Positions 31,832-45,358 of a DNA stretch of 48,105 nt are shown here, piece after piece. This DNA comes from Neisseria meningitidis. GTDB lineage: Bacteria > Pseudomonadota > Gammaproteobacteria > Burkholderiales > Neisseriaceae. Location: the NCBI GenBank assembly GCA_923184405.1, contig OV299793.1, positions 991,654 through 1,039,758 on the forward strand, given 5' to 3'. The notes beneath the pieces are model-generated. The model was not told the DNA's origin, ran no database searches, and saw only the letters and a list, made by a program, of their open reading frames with translations. The position numbers were made by a program, and so were the translations under genes. Numbering within the stretch: the first letter of the stretch is position 1; every line of letters starts with the position of its first letter.

Positions 31832-32180
31832 ATGGCGCGCATTGCCACGAACAAGGCATTCTTTGAACTTTTCGAGAGGCAAGACACTCTTGGAAGGCTT
31901 GGAACAGACTGGGCATATCCTGGAATATCAGTGCTGAATCCGATATTGCGAATCGAGCCAACTGAAGATATTAGAGGGAAGCGCTACTAAGCCAAAGCTG
32001 CATTTAGATTTTTTAATGCAGGACCAGATACTGCCTTGATGCTAATTACGTCGAAAGACATGACAGGCTGGATTGCAGCCTGACGAGGAGAATGAGAGAC
32101 TATCGGACAGATTAGTTGAACTAAAAGCCGTCCAAACATTGATTCGAACGACATTCCAACTTTATTACCAGTTATGAATC
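31832..32180 (+). pseudogene. unrecognised coding remnant after a Correia element
   Basis: From ATG 31832 a good-looking frame encodes 52 residues (MARIATNKAFFELFERQDTL; DWAYPGISVLNPILRIEP) to TAA 31988. It continues in the same frame as AKAAFRFFNAGPDTALMLITSKDMTGW to TGA 32081, then after a shift gives DEENERLSDRLVELKAVQTL. Codon use and composition suggest a real gene with errors. Open frame also reads back into the Correia end, so the 5' part may be cut or fused there. No family recognised. It converges on ftsB. Confidence 0.45.
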
Positions 32181-32444
32181 ATGAGTGGGTAAAACGTTAT
32201 AACAGTATTGGATAAAAGCTAGCTAGACCCAAGAGATTTCTGAAATGGCTTCTTGACCGTTTTCCAAATCATAGACTTCAGTGGCAAGGGAAAGATTGCG
32301 GAGGAGAGCATCAGGTTGGCCTAACCTTGAACGGCAATCTGTTCTCTCAGAATACTGCTGAGTCCGATACAGCCAGTGCCGAACCAGAGGCAGGCAGCCA
32401 CAACAGACAAGTGCGAAGGATAAAACGACAGTTACCCAATTCAT
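32170..32444 (-). CDS. ftsB: cell division protein FtsB (damaged)
   Basis: Small bitopic protein of the FtsQBL complex that controls septal peptidoglycan synthesis. It starts [15 protein letters not shown] (single N-terminal membrane helix). The middle, normally the coiled coil, is garbled, and then comes [26 protein letters not shown], the conserved periplasmic segment. An in-frame TAG at about 32223 precedes LAFIQ, matching the usual ELGYIQ; the true end is therefore near 32170. The ATG is 13 bp after the eno stop, the usual eno-ftsB arrangement. Confidence 0.85.
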
Positions 32445-32457
32445 ACCATAACAATCC

Positions 32458-34225
<1,768 letters not shown>

Positions 34226-34239
34226 AAGGCGAAACCGTG

Positions 34240-35073
<834 letters not shown>

Positions 35074-35662
35074 GAGCAATGTCCGAATTCAGAATTACAC
35101 CACAGCAGGCGGAGACTAGACTGAAATGATGTAGAGCATGTTCTGAACAAGGCCCACCAAGACTAACAGAAGAAGAGAAAGTGACAAGTTAGGAGTCGCA
35201 AAGTGCAACGAAACACAGGATGATAACTGATATCTGCACCCACCAGCACAATACCCCAGTCCTGCCGCCTACCATGACAGCACACACGCTACTGCAGCCG
35301 CCGCGTTTGCCTGAAATGGCAGACGGAGCCAAACGTTCGCAGGAATGCTCCTACAGGACAATGCCAGACTGCAGAGTCCATGTCAGAAACATGCCGCGAC
35401 AAACAAATCTTGACCGACCGTAATACAGCCGACCTCAAGGCCTCACAATCGGCTCCTGGTAAACGGTGGCGCGGTGGATTTTTCCGCCAAGCATAGTAAC
35501 AAAACATGTATTTCCTTTTTGGCCTGTGTGCGGTCTGACCGGGCGCGATGACGTCCCAGAGACCTGAATGCCGCATTATAGTGGAGTTTCCTCCTAAATT
35601 CATAATGGCGGCTTTCCGGACAAGGAAAACAGTGTTTCCGAGACGGCATTGCGGTGTCAGCT
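35074..35662. other. gap between mfd and kdsA, no gene recognised
   Basis: A 129-codon minus-strand frame (35289-35678) has atypical composition and no family resemblance. The left half of the plus strand is T-poor. A decayed DUS core (GAGACGGCATTGC) lies near 35640, just past the mfd stop. Confidence 0.45.
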
Positions 35663-38600
35663 TTATTTGGGCAGGCATCTGTTTTGCAAAGGTTTTAAAA
35701 CGTTTTTTACGGTGTTGATTCTGACCTCGATATTTTCCATCTCTGCGGTAAACCGCAGCTTATCGGCAACAAGCAAGGCAGTACATTTTTTGGTCGTTCT
35801 GAATCAGCAGGATGATTTCAGTTGGATCGACATTGCTATTGTTTTTACCAAAGGTTACCGCTACCGCTTCGCAGAAACCCGCATCAATGGCATCGATACC
35901 CAATTCCTTTGCCATAAGCCGCAGGTGGTGGCTTTCGATAAGGGTTTTGACGGGTTGTTCGGGCAGGCCGGAAGCGGTCGACGAGTTCTTTCGTTAATAT
36001 GGCGTTGATTTGCCCCACGGTTTCGCAGACGGCGAAGGCGTTTGCAGAGTGACGAGACAGCTCGTGGATATCAGGGCAGTAACTCTTTCAGGCAGTAGGG
36101 CGGGGCTGTGCAGTTCGATTTCGGTGGTGATGCCCAGCCGGCGCGTTCGAGTCAGGTTGGCGGCCTTTTTGAGATCGCGCACGGCTTGTTTGAGCATTTC
36201 GGTGTAGAGCGTGAAGCCGACCTGTATCATTTCGCGGACTGCCGCGCCGAGGATTTCGCCTGCGCCGCGGATTTCCAAATCCTGCATGGCGAGGGTGAAA
36301 CCTGCGACGAGTTCGTCTGCCGCCGCGATGGCGTCGAGGCGTTTTTCTGCGTCTTTGGTGATGTATTCCGGGCGTGAGCAGGTAGGCGTAGGCTTGGTGG
36401 TGGCTGCGTCCGACGCGCCCGCGAAGCTGGTGCAGTTGCGCCAGTCCGAATTTGTCGGCGCGGTTGATGATGATGGTGTTGGCGTTGGGAATGTCGATAC
36501 CGGTTTCGATGATGGTGGAACAGAGCAGCACGTTGAATCGTTGCTGTAAAGTCGCGCATGACTTGTTCCAGCTCGCGCTCGCGCAGTTGTCCGTGCGCCA
36601 CGCCGATGCAGGCTTCGGGCAGCAGGGTTTCCAGCCGCTCGCGCATATTTTCAATCGTATCTACTTCATTGTGCAGGAAAAATACCTGTCCTCCGCGTTT
36701 GAGTTCGCGCAACACGGCTTCGCGCACGCTGCCTTCGCTGAAGGGTTTGACAAAGGTTTTCACGGCGAGGCGGCGGCTGGGCGCAGTGGTAATCAGCGAG
36801 AAGTCGCGCAGGCCTCCGAGTGCCATGCTGAGGGTGCGCGGAATCGGCGTGGCGGTCATGGTAAGGATATCGACATTGGCGCGCAGGCGTTTGAGCTGTT
36901 CTTTGCGGCGCACGCCGAAGCGGTGTTCTTCATCGATAATCACTAAACCTAAGCTTTTGAATCTGATGTTGTCCTGCACCAATTTGTGCGTGCCGATAAC
37001 GATGTCGACCGTGCCGTCCGCCAAGCCTTCCAGTGCGGCTTTGGTGGAGTTACTGTTGTTGAAACGCGAAAGGCTGGCGACTTTCACCGGGAAATCAGCG
37101 AAACGGTCAACAAAGTTTTGCGCGAGCTGCTCGACCACAAGCGTGGAGTCGGGGCCAGTACGGCGACCTGACTGCCACCCATCACCGCTACAAACGCGGC
37201 GCGCAGGGCGACTTCCGCGTAGCCAAAACCGACATCGCCGGCACACGAGTCAGTCCATCAACTTCGCCCGATGTCAGGTCTTTAATCACGGCGGCGATCG
37301 GCGGCGGCATGGTCTTCGGTTTCCGCGTAGCCAGAGCAATCGGCAAACGCCTGATAGTGCAGCTCGTTGATTTCAAACTTGTGTCCCGACTTGGGCGGCG
37401 CGTTGGGCGTAGAGGTTGAGCAATTCGGCGGCAGAATCAGCGCGCATTTTGGGCAGCCTAACGATTCGCTTTGTTCAACGCGCCGCTGCCGAGCTTGTGC
37501 AGGGCGACGTTTTCATGCGCCTGACCGGAGTAGCGGCTGATTAAATGCGGTTGCGAAACAGGCACATAAAGCTGCGCTTCGACTGCATATTCAAGCAACA
37601 TCATTTCGTTGGTTTCAGCGCACAAATCCGTTTTGATCAAGCCCAGATACCGCACGATGCCGTGTTCCTCGTGAACGACAGGGTCGCCGATATTGATTTC
37701 GGCAAGGTCGCGCAACAGACAGTCTGAAACGGCGGCGTGTTTCTTGCAGCGGTTGTGGACGCGCGAACGGGCGACGTATTGGTAGAGATCGGATTCAGTG
37801 ATGACGGCGATGGCACTTTGAGCGGCAGCTGCTTTACCATCTCCCCAACCCTCCCCCACCGGGAGGGGGCAGGTTGCTTGTTGGATTTGCCCGTGCAGAT
37901 TATTTTTGACGGATGCAGGCTGCTTTTGGTTTTCAGGTCGTCTGAAACGGCGGCTGCACTTTGTTCCCTCTCCTGTGGGAGAGGGCTAGGGAGAGGGTTT
38001 GTTGCAGATGCGGAAATTGGTTTGAGCGGCAACTGCTTTGCCTTCCCCAAACTGCCCCACGGGGAGCAGCAGGTTGCTGTCAGATTTGCCCGTGCAGATA
38101 CTTGAAACGAGGGGCAGGCTGCTTTCGGTCGAAACGGCGGCTGCTGAAACACCGGCGCAATACGGCAATCGTGAAACGAAGCATAACTCTCCTGTGGGAG
38201 AGGCTAGGAGAGGGTTTGTTGCGGATGCGGAAAATCTGGCTTGGTCGGTAACCGCATCGCTCTTCCGGAGGCGGAAGTAGTTTGCTGCTGGTTCGGGGAT
38301 TGTAATCCGCCCAGTTTGAACTGTGTAAGCCAACGGTGCCACTGTAATCATCAGCGGCTCATGTGCCGACAAGAAGCCTCGCCAATCAGACACGCTTGGC
38401 TTTTAAACCGTTTTGCTGCAAGAAGCCGAGTACGGCTCTCTGTGCCGTCCCAAACTTCGGCGCACAGCAAAATCCGTCCTTCAAACGCCATCTGAAAATC
38501 CTTCCAATGCATGAAAAAGCTCCACGTATTGACAGCACACGGCAATGTAGGAGGGCGTGTTCCAAGACGGAAACATCAGGCAGCACCTGTCCGTAGTTTT

Positions 38601-39566
38601 CAGACGGCCAAAAAAAACATCGGCAGAGAGATACAAAAGCTGTGGAAGCAAAGGCGGATAGGTTTCGTCGCACAGCGCCAGAGCGTAACGCGAATTGACG
38701 TCGCTACAAAAGCGGTTTAACTCAGCGTAAACATCGCCCAAAGAGACAAACAGGCATCTTGCCGATATAGTCAGACAGCGTTCCAGCTCGTTTTCAAAAC
38801 AGCGGCAGGTAATATTCCACGCCCGCACCGAAGTGGCCGTTGCTTACTGCACTGTATACAGCCGCATCGTTCGGATTACCATCAACGTCCTCGCGGAAGC
38901 GGCTGCGGAAGATTTTTGCGCCTCGCCGTCGGTGGGGAATTCGTGCGCCGGCAGCAGGCGGATTTCGGAAACGGGGAGATGGTGCGCTGCGTGTCCGTAT
39001 CAAAGGTTTTGATGCTGTCGATTTCATCGTCAAACAAATCGATGCGGTAGGGCACTTCGCTGCCCATGGGGAACAAATCGACAATGCCGCCGCGCACGGC
39101 AAACTCGCCCGCCGCAACAACATAGGAAATATGGTTGTAGCCCGCATCCACCAAATCGGGTTTCAGACGGCCTATATCCAAAGTCTGTCCTGTTTTCAGC
39201 CAAAACGTGCGCCCTGCCAAAACGGCACGGGCGGCAGCTTCTGCATCGCCGTGGCAACCATTACAAACAACACGTCCGCCGCGCCGCTCTTAATCTGCCA
39301 CAACGCCGACAGCCGCTCCGACACCAGTCCTGATGCGGAAAAAACGCTGTAAGGCAGCGTTTCCCAGTCCGGCAAGAACACCGCCGTATCGTGCGGACGG
39401 CCAAACAGCCATGCCATCTGAAGGCGCAGCGCCTGTTCCACATCTGGAGTCAGCACGACCTGAGCCCCTCATGCGGCAGATAACGCGCCAAAGCCAAGGG
39501 CAGCGAGCCTTGCGAAAGATTGGGCCAACAGGATTTTTCACGGGGTTTGGGGATGGGGTAGGTCAT
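35663..39566 (-). CDS. mfd: transcription-repair coupling factor Mfd (frameshifted, with repeated insert)
   Basis: Translocase that removes stalled RNA polymerase and recruits UvrA. It starts [12 protein letters not shown]. UvrB-like N-terminal part: [33 protein letters not shown] and [40 protein letters not shown]. The polymerase-interacting region is [21 protein letters not shown] and [22 protein letters not shown]. RecG-like motor: the Walker A region is broken near 37230; then [31 protein letters not shown] (DEEH box), [39 protein letters not shown] and [17 protein letters not shown]. The C-terminus ends YLPK-like at 35663. Length of about 1300 codons includes an insert of roughly 140 codons at 37818-38240. 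Around twenty shifts. Confidence 0.95.
37818..38020. repeat. tandem repeat inside mfd, unit A
   Basis: Begins TTGAGCGGCAGCTGC and ends TTTGTTGCAGATGCGGAAATT. It shares with unit B the blocks GATTTGCCCGTGCAGAT, GGCAGGCTGCTTT-like, AAACGGCGGCTGC, CTCTCCTGTGGGAGAGG and AGAGGGTTTGTTGC. Confidence 0.85.
38021..38240. repeat. tandem repeat inside mfd, unit B
   Basis: Begins TTTGAGCGGCAACTGC and ends GGGTTTGTTGCGGATGCGG. It contains short inverted motifs (CTCTCCTGTGGGAGAGG) like those of dispersed palindromic repeats. Confidence 0.85.
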
Positions 39567-39624
39567 AGTGCGGCAATCGGCGGACAGTGATGCAAACGGT
39601 CATTTTAGCACGGGAGGGTGCGCG

Positions 39625-39636
39625 ATGCCGTCTGAA
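39625..39636 (+). other. DNA uptake sequence (AT-DUS)
   Basis: Perfect ATGCCGTCTGAA in the divergent gap between mfd and the acyl-CoA dehydrogenase gene. Confidence 0.93.
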
Positions 39637-39750
39637 AAGTCAACGGATTGTTGCCCGGCGCACTTTGTAGTAAAGTTTAGAAAATCAACTCTAAACTCAG
39701 GCAGGCGGTCGACCTACCACCGATTAATAGAGAACCGACAGAGGAAGCCG

Positions 39751-41188
39751 ATGATACACACTGAACCGAACAGCGCAGCCGTCGTAACTCTACGGACACG
39801 GCTGCTTTTTAAAGCACATCGAACCCGCAACCCGCCGCATTTTTCCAGACGGTATCGACCTGATGCGATACCCGCCTCGAAAGACAAATGGCTTGCCCCA
39901 AAACAAGCGGGTTTGCTGTTGCTTCCGCGACAAAGACACGGCGGCCGCAAAGAACAGCCAGTTTGAAATTCAGGAAGTATTGCGGATTGCCAGGGCAGCC
40001 ACGGCGTACCCGTTACGCTACGTAACGGCATAAACATCAGAGCGCTGCTGTTGCAGCCACTGCAAGAGTTCGGCGATGAAGCGCAAATCGCACAGAGGTT
40101 TGGACATGGTTTTCAAAGGCGAAGGCAAGCGGTTTGGGCGTTACCGAACCAGAAACCTCCGCGCGTAGGCGATTGCCTGAGAAATGCAGTCTATTACTAC
40201 TGAATATACCGACGGACAAACCATTTACGTCAACGCCGCAAAATACAGGCAGGGCAACTCGCAAAGCGACTTCCTCCTCGTTGCCGCCAAAGAACGCAAA
40301 AACGGCAAACTCGCCAAAGTCATCGACCTGCTGCTCGTCCCCAAAACATACATCCGCTGCGAAACCCTCGCATCCGAAGCGCTTGCGCGCCGTCCGTTAC
40401 GCCGTCAACCGCATCGATGCCGAAATGCCGCAACCGCCGTGATGAAACACTCCCAGAGCGACCCCGCAGGTTTGCGCGCGTTCCCAAACATCTTATCCGC
40501 AGCCGCCTGCAACTGATCGGCATGACGCACGGCATTATGGAATACAGCCCTGGAAACCTGGAACGATACGTCCCCAACGACATCAGATTCGTCGATTACG
40601 AACGCCGCGAAATCAGGCGCCGCCATCAGGTTTCAAAGATTCTTTACCGCTACGTTTGCCATTCCGTTTCGCCAGTTGCACCCGTCGCCCATCAGCTGAT
40701 GGAGGCCAACATCCTGAAACCCCTCGCCACAGAATACACTTACGACACCGCGCACATGTTGCAAAAACTCTTGGGCGCAGAAGGGTTTTGAACGCGGACA
40801 CACCGTAAGCAATATCGATAACGACATCCGGCCTTTCACGATTTTTGAAGGCCTGAACATATGCTTTATGCCGAAATTTACGACCAGTTCGTCCGCGCCA
40901 CCGCCGAAGAAAAAGAAGCAGACATGAATTTAGACGATAGCCATACACTGCTCGAACGCCTGAATACAAATGCGAACTTTGCCGCCGTTGAAAGAGAATA
41001 CTCTTTGCCAGATGGTATCAAAGATCACTGCGGAACACATCCTGACCGACGCCTGCGCCCTGCAAAAAGTACCCATCAGCAAAATCATCGACCGACTCTA
41101 TATCTTCGTACAGGCGGAACACGAAGACACCGCAGCCTTCCTGCTGAACGACATCCGCAAAGATATATTGGACTGCCGATATTGCTGA
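39751..41188 (+). CDS. acyl-CoA dehydrogenase family protein (frameshifted)
   Basis: FAD-dependent dehydrogenase fold, presumed to act on an acyl-CoA or similar thioester. From ATG 39751 (AGGA before it) the N-terminus MIHTEPNSAAVVTLRT is followed by pieces in several frames: FEIQEVLRIA, RALLLQPLQEFGDEAQIAQ, MVFKGEG, VTEPETS (the flavin-loop motif, about 40136), YTDGQTIYVNAAKYRQGNSQSDFLLVAAKERKNGKLAKVIDLLLVP (central beta domain, about 40205-40350), and SRLQLIGMTHGIMEY. The C-terminal helical domain has YERREIRRRHQVSKILYRYVCHSV, LATEYTYDTAHMLQKLLGAEGF and FTIFEGLN (usual IFEGPND). It ends LLNDIRKDILDCRYC. About ten shifts; substrate unknown. Confidence 0.87.
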
Positions 41189-41391
41189 TAGCCGGCAAAT
41201 GCCACAGTACCTAATACAAACAGAAAAAAAAGTGCCTACAGATGGCATAGACGAAAGAGGATACGGATTTCAGGCGGTGCAAAAGGCAACGCGAGTTATC
41301 CCGACTAAGCCGCCGATTGCGGCGGAAGCCGCATTTCGCACCGCGCCCTTGCGCAGCTTTCCCACTAACCCTAGTTGTTCGGAACATATTT

Positions 41392-42490
41392 ATGAAAATA
41401 AGAAAAATACTGCCGCTGGCAATTTGTTTGGAGGCTATTGTCTGCCTGTACGGCGATGGAGGCACGCCAGCCCCGGGCAAATGAAGCCCAGGCATCCCCG
41501 CGCGGATGAATATGAACAAAAGAAAGCCGCCCAGCGCAGCACGCGCAACGGCTCAACGCACAGCCATCCCGGCATCCGACAGCGGGTTTGCAGCCAATGC
41601 AAATATCCGCCGTTTTGTGGACGATGAAGTCGGGAAAGGGGATTTTTCCCGGGCGGAATGGCAGGATTTTTTTGACAAAGCGGCTTACAAGGCGGACATC
41701 GTCAAGATTATGCACAGACCCTCCACATCGCGTCCATGGTATGTGTTCAGCACGGGAAATTCGGGCAACGCGAAATATAACACAGCGCGCCAATTGTCTA
41801 CGCGCGATAAACAGCCAGCTGATAGAAGACCACCACGCCAAAAGACAGCATGCCACCACAGACTTATCGTCAGCCGTAAGCATAGGTTTAGAACCAATGA
41901 CGCACAAAAATACGAGGCAGTTCCCGCGTGGCCGACGCATTGACAACAGCAGGCTTAAAGATATCCCCGCCGCGTCAAAACGTGCTACCAAAAAGAATAG
42001 CGTCGAGCGCTCAAAGCTGCCGAAACAAGAACGCCACGACGGATACGCAAACGAAGGCGAGAATCATGACGGCGGCGACAACAGGCATCGCACCGAAATT
42101 ATAATCCGTGCGAGCTACCGCAAATGGGCGCTGGATTACGACGAGGACGAAAAAGCAGAACCATACATCACAGCACGTCGAACTCGAGTCCTTTCAAACA
42201 GGTGTGCTGCGCCTGTAGGAAACCGAAAGGTTGTGCCATGCACCAAAGGTGAACGTTCCACGAACATCAGTATAATGCCGCCAGTCAAACTGCGCCGACA
42301 ATAATTGAGGCCATCAGACAGTCGGTTTCGCCGCCGAAAACACTGATCACGTTATCTGCCGCAGGTCGCCAGAGTCGAATTCCGGCACATTCGCCCGAGT
42401 TCGATGCGCTCAAACTGCCGATCAGAGTATCAGAGAAACCTGAAGAACACGAAAATGGCCGAAATCATAAAACAGCGAAAAGGCAAAATG
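41392..42490 (+). CDS. mltB: lytic murein transglycosylase B (decays into unreadable sequence)
   Basis: Periplasmic peptidoglycan lytic enzyme (SLT family 3). The start MKIRKILPLAICLEAIV looks like a signal peptide; a following lipobox cannot be read. Then, in frame from 41506 onward, DSGFAANANIRRFVDDEVGKGDFSRAEWQDFFDKAAYKADIVKIMHRPSTSRPWYVFSTGNSG is very clear. Further on only scraps match the family (NYGKNTGSFRVADAL with the catalytic region, about 41860-41945; SYRKWALDYDEDE, about 42114-42152). Beyond about 42160 nothing aligns, so the end is inferred from the usual length (about 365 residues). Frame changes at about 41484 and then very frequent. Confidence 0.86.
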
Positions 42491-42764
42491 AAAATTCGAT
42501 CGACAACCCAAGATGCAGAGACACATCCGGCGATTAAAAACACAACACAATATCGGCGTCAAAATAACTTCCCTGAAGAAATGTATTGTCTCCGACATAA
42601 ACAGACAAATCACAAGGCCTTGATAAACCTGGACAACAGAAAAGCCATGTCTAGTAAATGACAAAATAACAGACTAACCCACAACGAGGAAAAGAAGACC
42701 GCAGACATGCTCGAAAAATTAAAATATATACTGACAGCATTGATTATATCAATCCATATCATTA
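42491..42764. other. A-rich sequence, no gene recognised
   Basis: Follows the decayed mltB. An 85-codon frame covering 42404-42661 is lysine- and asparagine-rich and resembles no family. Confidence 0.4.
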
Positions 42765-42830
42765 TCAGTCTGAGTAACCGCACAAAACGCCCCCCACAAT
42801 AAACGCCAATAGCAATAAACTTTTTTTCAA
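42765..42830 (-). pseudogene. possible truncated lipoprotein signal peptide
   Basis: From TTG 42830 (perhaps an altered ATG, with AAGG upstream) the 21-residue frame is KKSLLLLAFIVGGVLCGYSD after the start, ending TGA. The basic head, hydrophobic core and cysteine look like a signal peptide, but the lipobox is poor and no mature protein follows in any frame that I recognise. Confidence 0.3.
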
Positions 42831-43044
42831 CGCACCTTCATGTGCCGTATAAACGGTCGATAAAAAGAACAGTTCCCTACGACCCGGCTCAAAGTTTCCC
42901 ACATTGGATAAAGACCGATTCAGACGGAATGTTTGCATCAACGCACGCGGGAAATGCCGCAGCAGTGCGCGGAATACGGAGCGAATCCCGATATCAGACG
43001 ACATTGCAAATACATAGGCTCGTCCGTCCCAGGATGTCCCAGTC

Positions 43045-45062
43045 CTATAGCCGACTGCCGAGCAAAAGCAGGCACGCATCTCGGCTTTTAATCAGTGATG
43101 CCCGAAATAACGCATTAATCAAGATATAAAGATGCTGCCGATCTTGCGCATGAGCCGCGCCATGCTGAAAAACGACGAAAAGGGCAAACGCCAATAACTG
43201 ACACAGGTGCAGGTTGAACAGGCAGATCAGCCAGGACATCGCCGAACAACTGCAGTCAGTACGAACGTGCATCCACAACCGAGGCGTTTGCCGCTGACAG
43301 CGAAATAGCCGTTCAGTCGATGCCGGATGAAAAGGCGACGTGGTGGATGTCCAGCGGCAGCCCGAGGAGAAGTCCGAAATAGCCAACACACCTAAGAGCA
43401 TCCTGAAGATGAAGATGCCTACCAACGAGCCGTAGTGTTTGTGGATGCAGGCCCCGACGACGCGGCGGAACCCGGGCGCACGATTTCACCCAGCAACTGC
43501 TTGAAAAGCTGTCATAGACGCAGGTTCAGCTAGTCGCCGCGGTTGACGTAAACTCCCGCGATCATGCCGGAGCAGAACAGCCACAGACCTGCAATGGCGG
43601 CATACCACAGCATCAGCTAAGCGATCATGTCTATGGATTTCAACTGCTAGGCGGCGATGTGGGTATCGAGTATGGGCTGCCGGCACAGATGGGCATAGCC
43701 GAACGATACGGCGCACGCCAAAAGGATGGCGATGGAAACGTTGCCGAAGACAGCGACACTATGGGAACGGCACTACGCCGATGAGGAGCTTGGCGAGTTT
43801 GTTGTCCACCGCTTTGCCGCACTACGTAGAGATCGACCAGTCTGGCAAAGCTATGGCAGTCATCGCGGGCTGCTTAGTGGCGACGGTGCAGTGCATATGG
43901 ATGATCTATAAAGCCGATGCCAGGAAGCTGAACCCGGGCCGACAAGGAAGTGGAGGAAGCGGGCTGAGGCCGAGTGTGCTGATGCGGATCTTGAGCAGCG
44001 CCAATCAGGGCGATGTGATGACGCCGCCGCCCGCCGCCGGAGCAGAAACATTTTGAAATATTCCTCTGCGGTTGCGCGTGATGTAGTGTTCGCCGTGGTG
44101 GCTCTCTTGGTTTCGGTAATGCTGCGGGCGAGCATACGGATGCTGCTGCGGCGCAGGTGGCGGGTGCTGCATTGTTCGGACCGCCGCGTAGATGAGGGAG
44201 TTCAACAGCGCGATGGTCAGGCGGTTGCCGCTGTCTGGCGCTGGCCTGGGATGTCGGTGTGAGCAGCCTGAGACGGTCTACGAACCGCCGGAGCCGTTCG
44301 AGCAGCAGGGCGACTTTGACCGACGAATCGGAGTTTACTGCCCGTCCCTTTGCGGCGCAAATAGTCAATCCGCTGAAACATTGGTCAGAACATCACATGA
44401 GGTAAGAAGATAACTGAAAGAAGTACACCGTTGCGGCAGTGTTCGACCAGTTTGGCGGTTTCGCGTTGGAGGGCGACGGCGAAGAACGGCTTCCAGCAGG
44501 CGCGGGGCGATGCGTGATGAGGTCGGCCTGATGGCTTCGGATGCCGTCCGCATGACAGCATTTCTGATGGCGCGCAACGCGCATCGGCAAGGGGCGGATG
44601 CCCGCCGCCGCAATTTGACGGTTCGGCGGGTTCGGATGGTTCGTATAAAACCAGCCATTGGCGGATATTGAGCGTTTGCAGCCATTTGTCGTCGTTTCGA
44701 ATGAAAGATAAAGGAAGACTTCGCCCGTTGGCAAAATTCATATGACGGGCTGAAGCGCCTGTAGATGCGTATGTCCCATTTCCGGCAAAGCTGTGGCGCG
44801 AGAAGATGCTGAGTTTGATGAGTGCCGGATAATGACGGCGCGAGCCAGAGCGTAAAAACACCTACTAGCGCGGGACAGCAATTTCGTCTTGTTTGAATGT
44901 GTCGATAATCAGGTCGAAAACGTTCCCGCACATTTTTTGCCACGGCGTTCAGTAAAATAGTACTATCAGTGCGCTGAGGACGTTGACAAAATCGGTATGT
45001 CCAAGCTTTCCGGAAAGCAGGGGGCGCAGGTTTTGAAAGCAATTTTCTTCTATATCAGCCAT
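43045..45062 (-). CDS. gcr: Gcr-type membrane protein annotated as site-specific recombinase (frameshifted)
   Basis: Large polytopic protein of the SpecificRecomb family; despite the name it lacks tyrosine or serine recombinase motifs, and its role is unclear. It starts MADIEENCFQNLRPLLSGK at 45062. Matches: DDKWLQTLNIRQWLVLYEPSEP (about 44635-44700), SSVKVALLLERLRRFVDRLRLL (about 44310), and the membrane half NVSIAILLACAVSFGYAH, SIDMIA then LMLWYAAIAGLWLFCSGMIAG (about 43600), VGIFIFRMLLGV, LPLDIHHVAFSS (about 43350), and WLICLFNLHLCQLLAFALFVVFQ. A frame open to 43045 carries the likely C-terminus. Around fifteen shifts. Length of about 670 codons fits the family. Confidence 0.82.
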
Positions 45063-45358
45063 TGTACCGCATCGGCAATCCCGGCGTTAAACGCTCCAAA
45101 AGGCGGGGGAGGGCGCGCCTGCGGTGGGAGGCGCATTTTCCATCAGATTGAAATCAAACTATATCAACGATATAATAAATATCGATAAATCAATCTGATA
45201 GAAGTAATCCGTATTGAGTTTTAATTTTTCGATTATACAATTTCGGCCGATTTGTTTGCATTTCGTTCATCCGGAAGTTCGGTGATTTTACAAGAAAAGG
45301 TTTAAACCGCTGCCCCGATGACCGGTTTGTCTGTTTTTAACAAAGGAGTGAGAAGCGT
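45063..45358. other. divergent promoter region between gcr and the BCCT gene
   Basis: About 300 bp. AT-rich around 45160-45240 (AACGATATAATAAATATCGATAA), suitable for promoters of both genes. No DUS or repeat seen. Confidence 0.45.

Noticed and set aside
35289..35678. 129-codon minus-strand open frame between mfd and kdsA
   Set aside because: Overlaps the mfd 3' end and reads like random sequence.
37818..38240. CRISPR-like array in mfd
   Set aside because: Only two long diverged units without short identical repeats and regular spacers.
39568..39966. 132-codon plus-strand open frame over the acyl-CoA dehydrogenase start
   Set aside because: Begins inside mfd on the other strand; only the part from 39751 belongs to the dehydrogenase, with shifts.
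43045..45062. Gcr as evidence of a site-specific recombination system
   Set aside because: The family is polytopic and lacks recombinase catalytic motifs, and no target repeats flank it.
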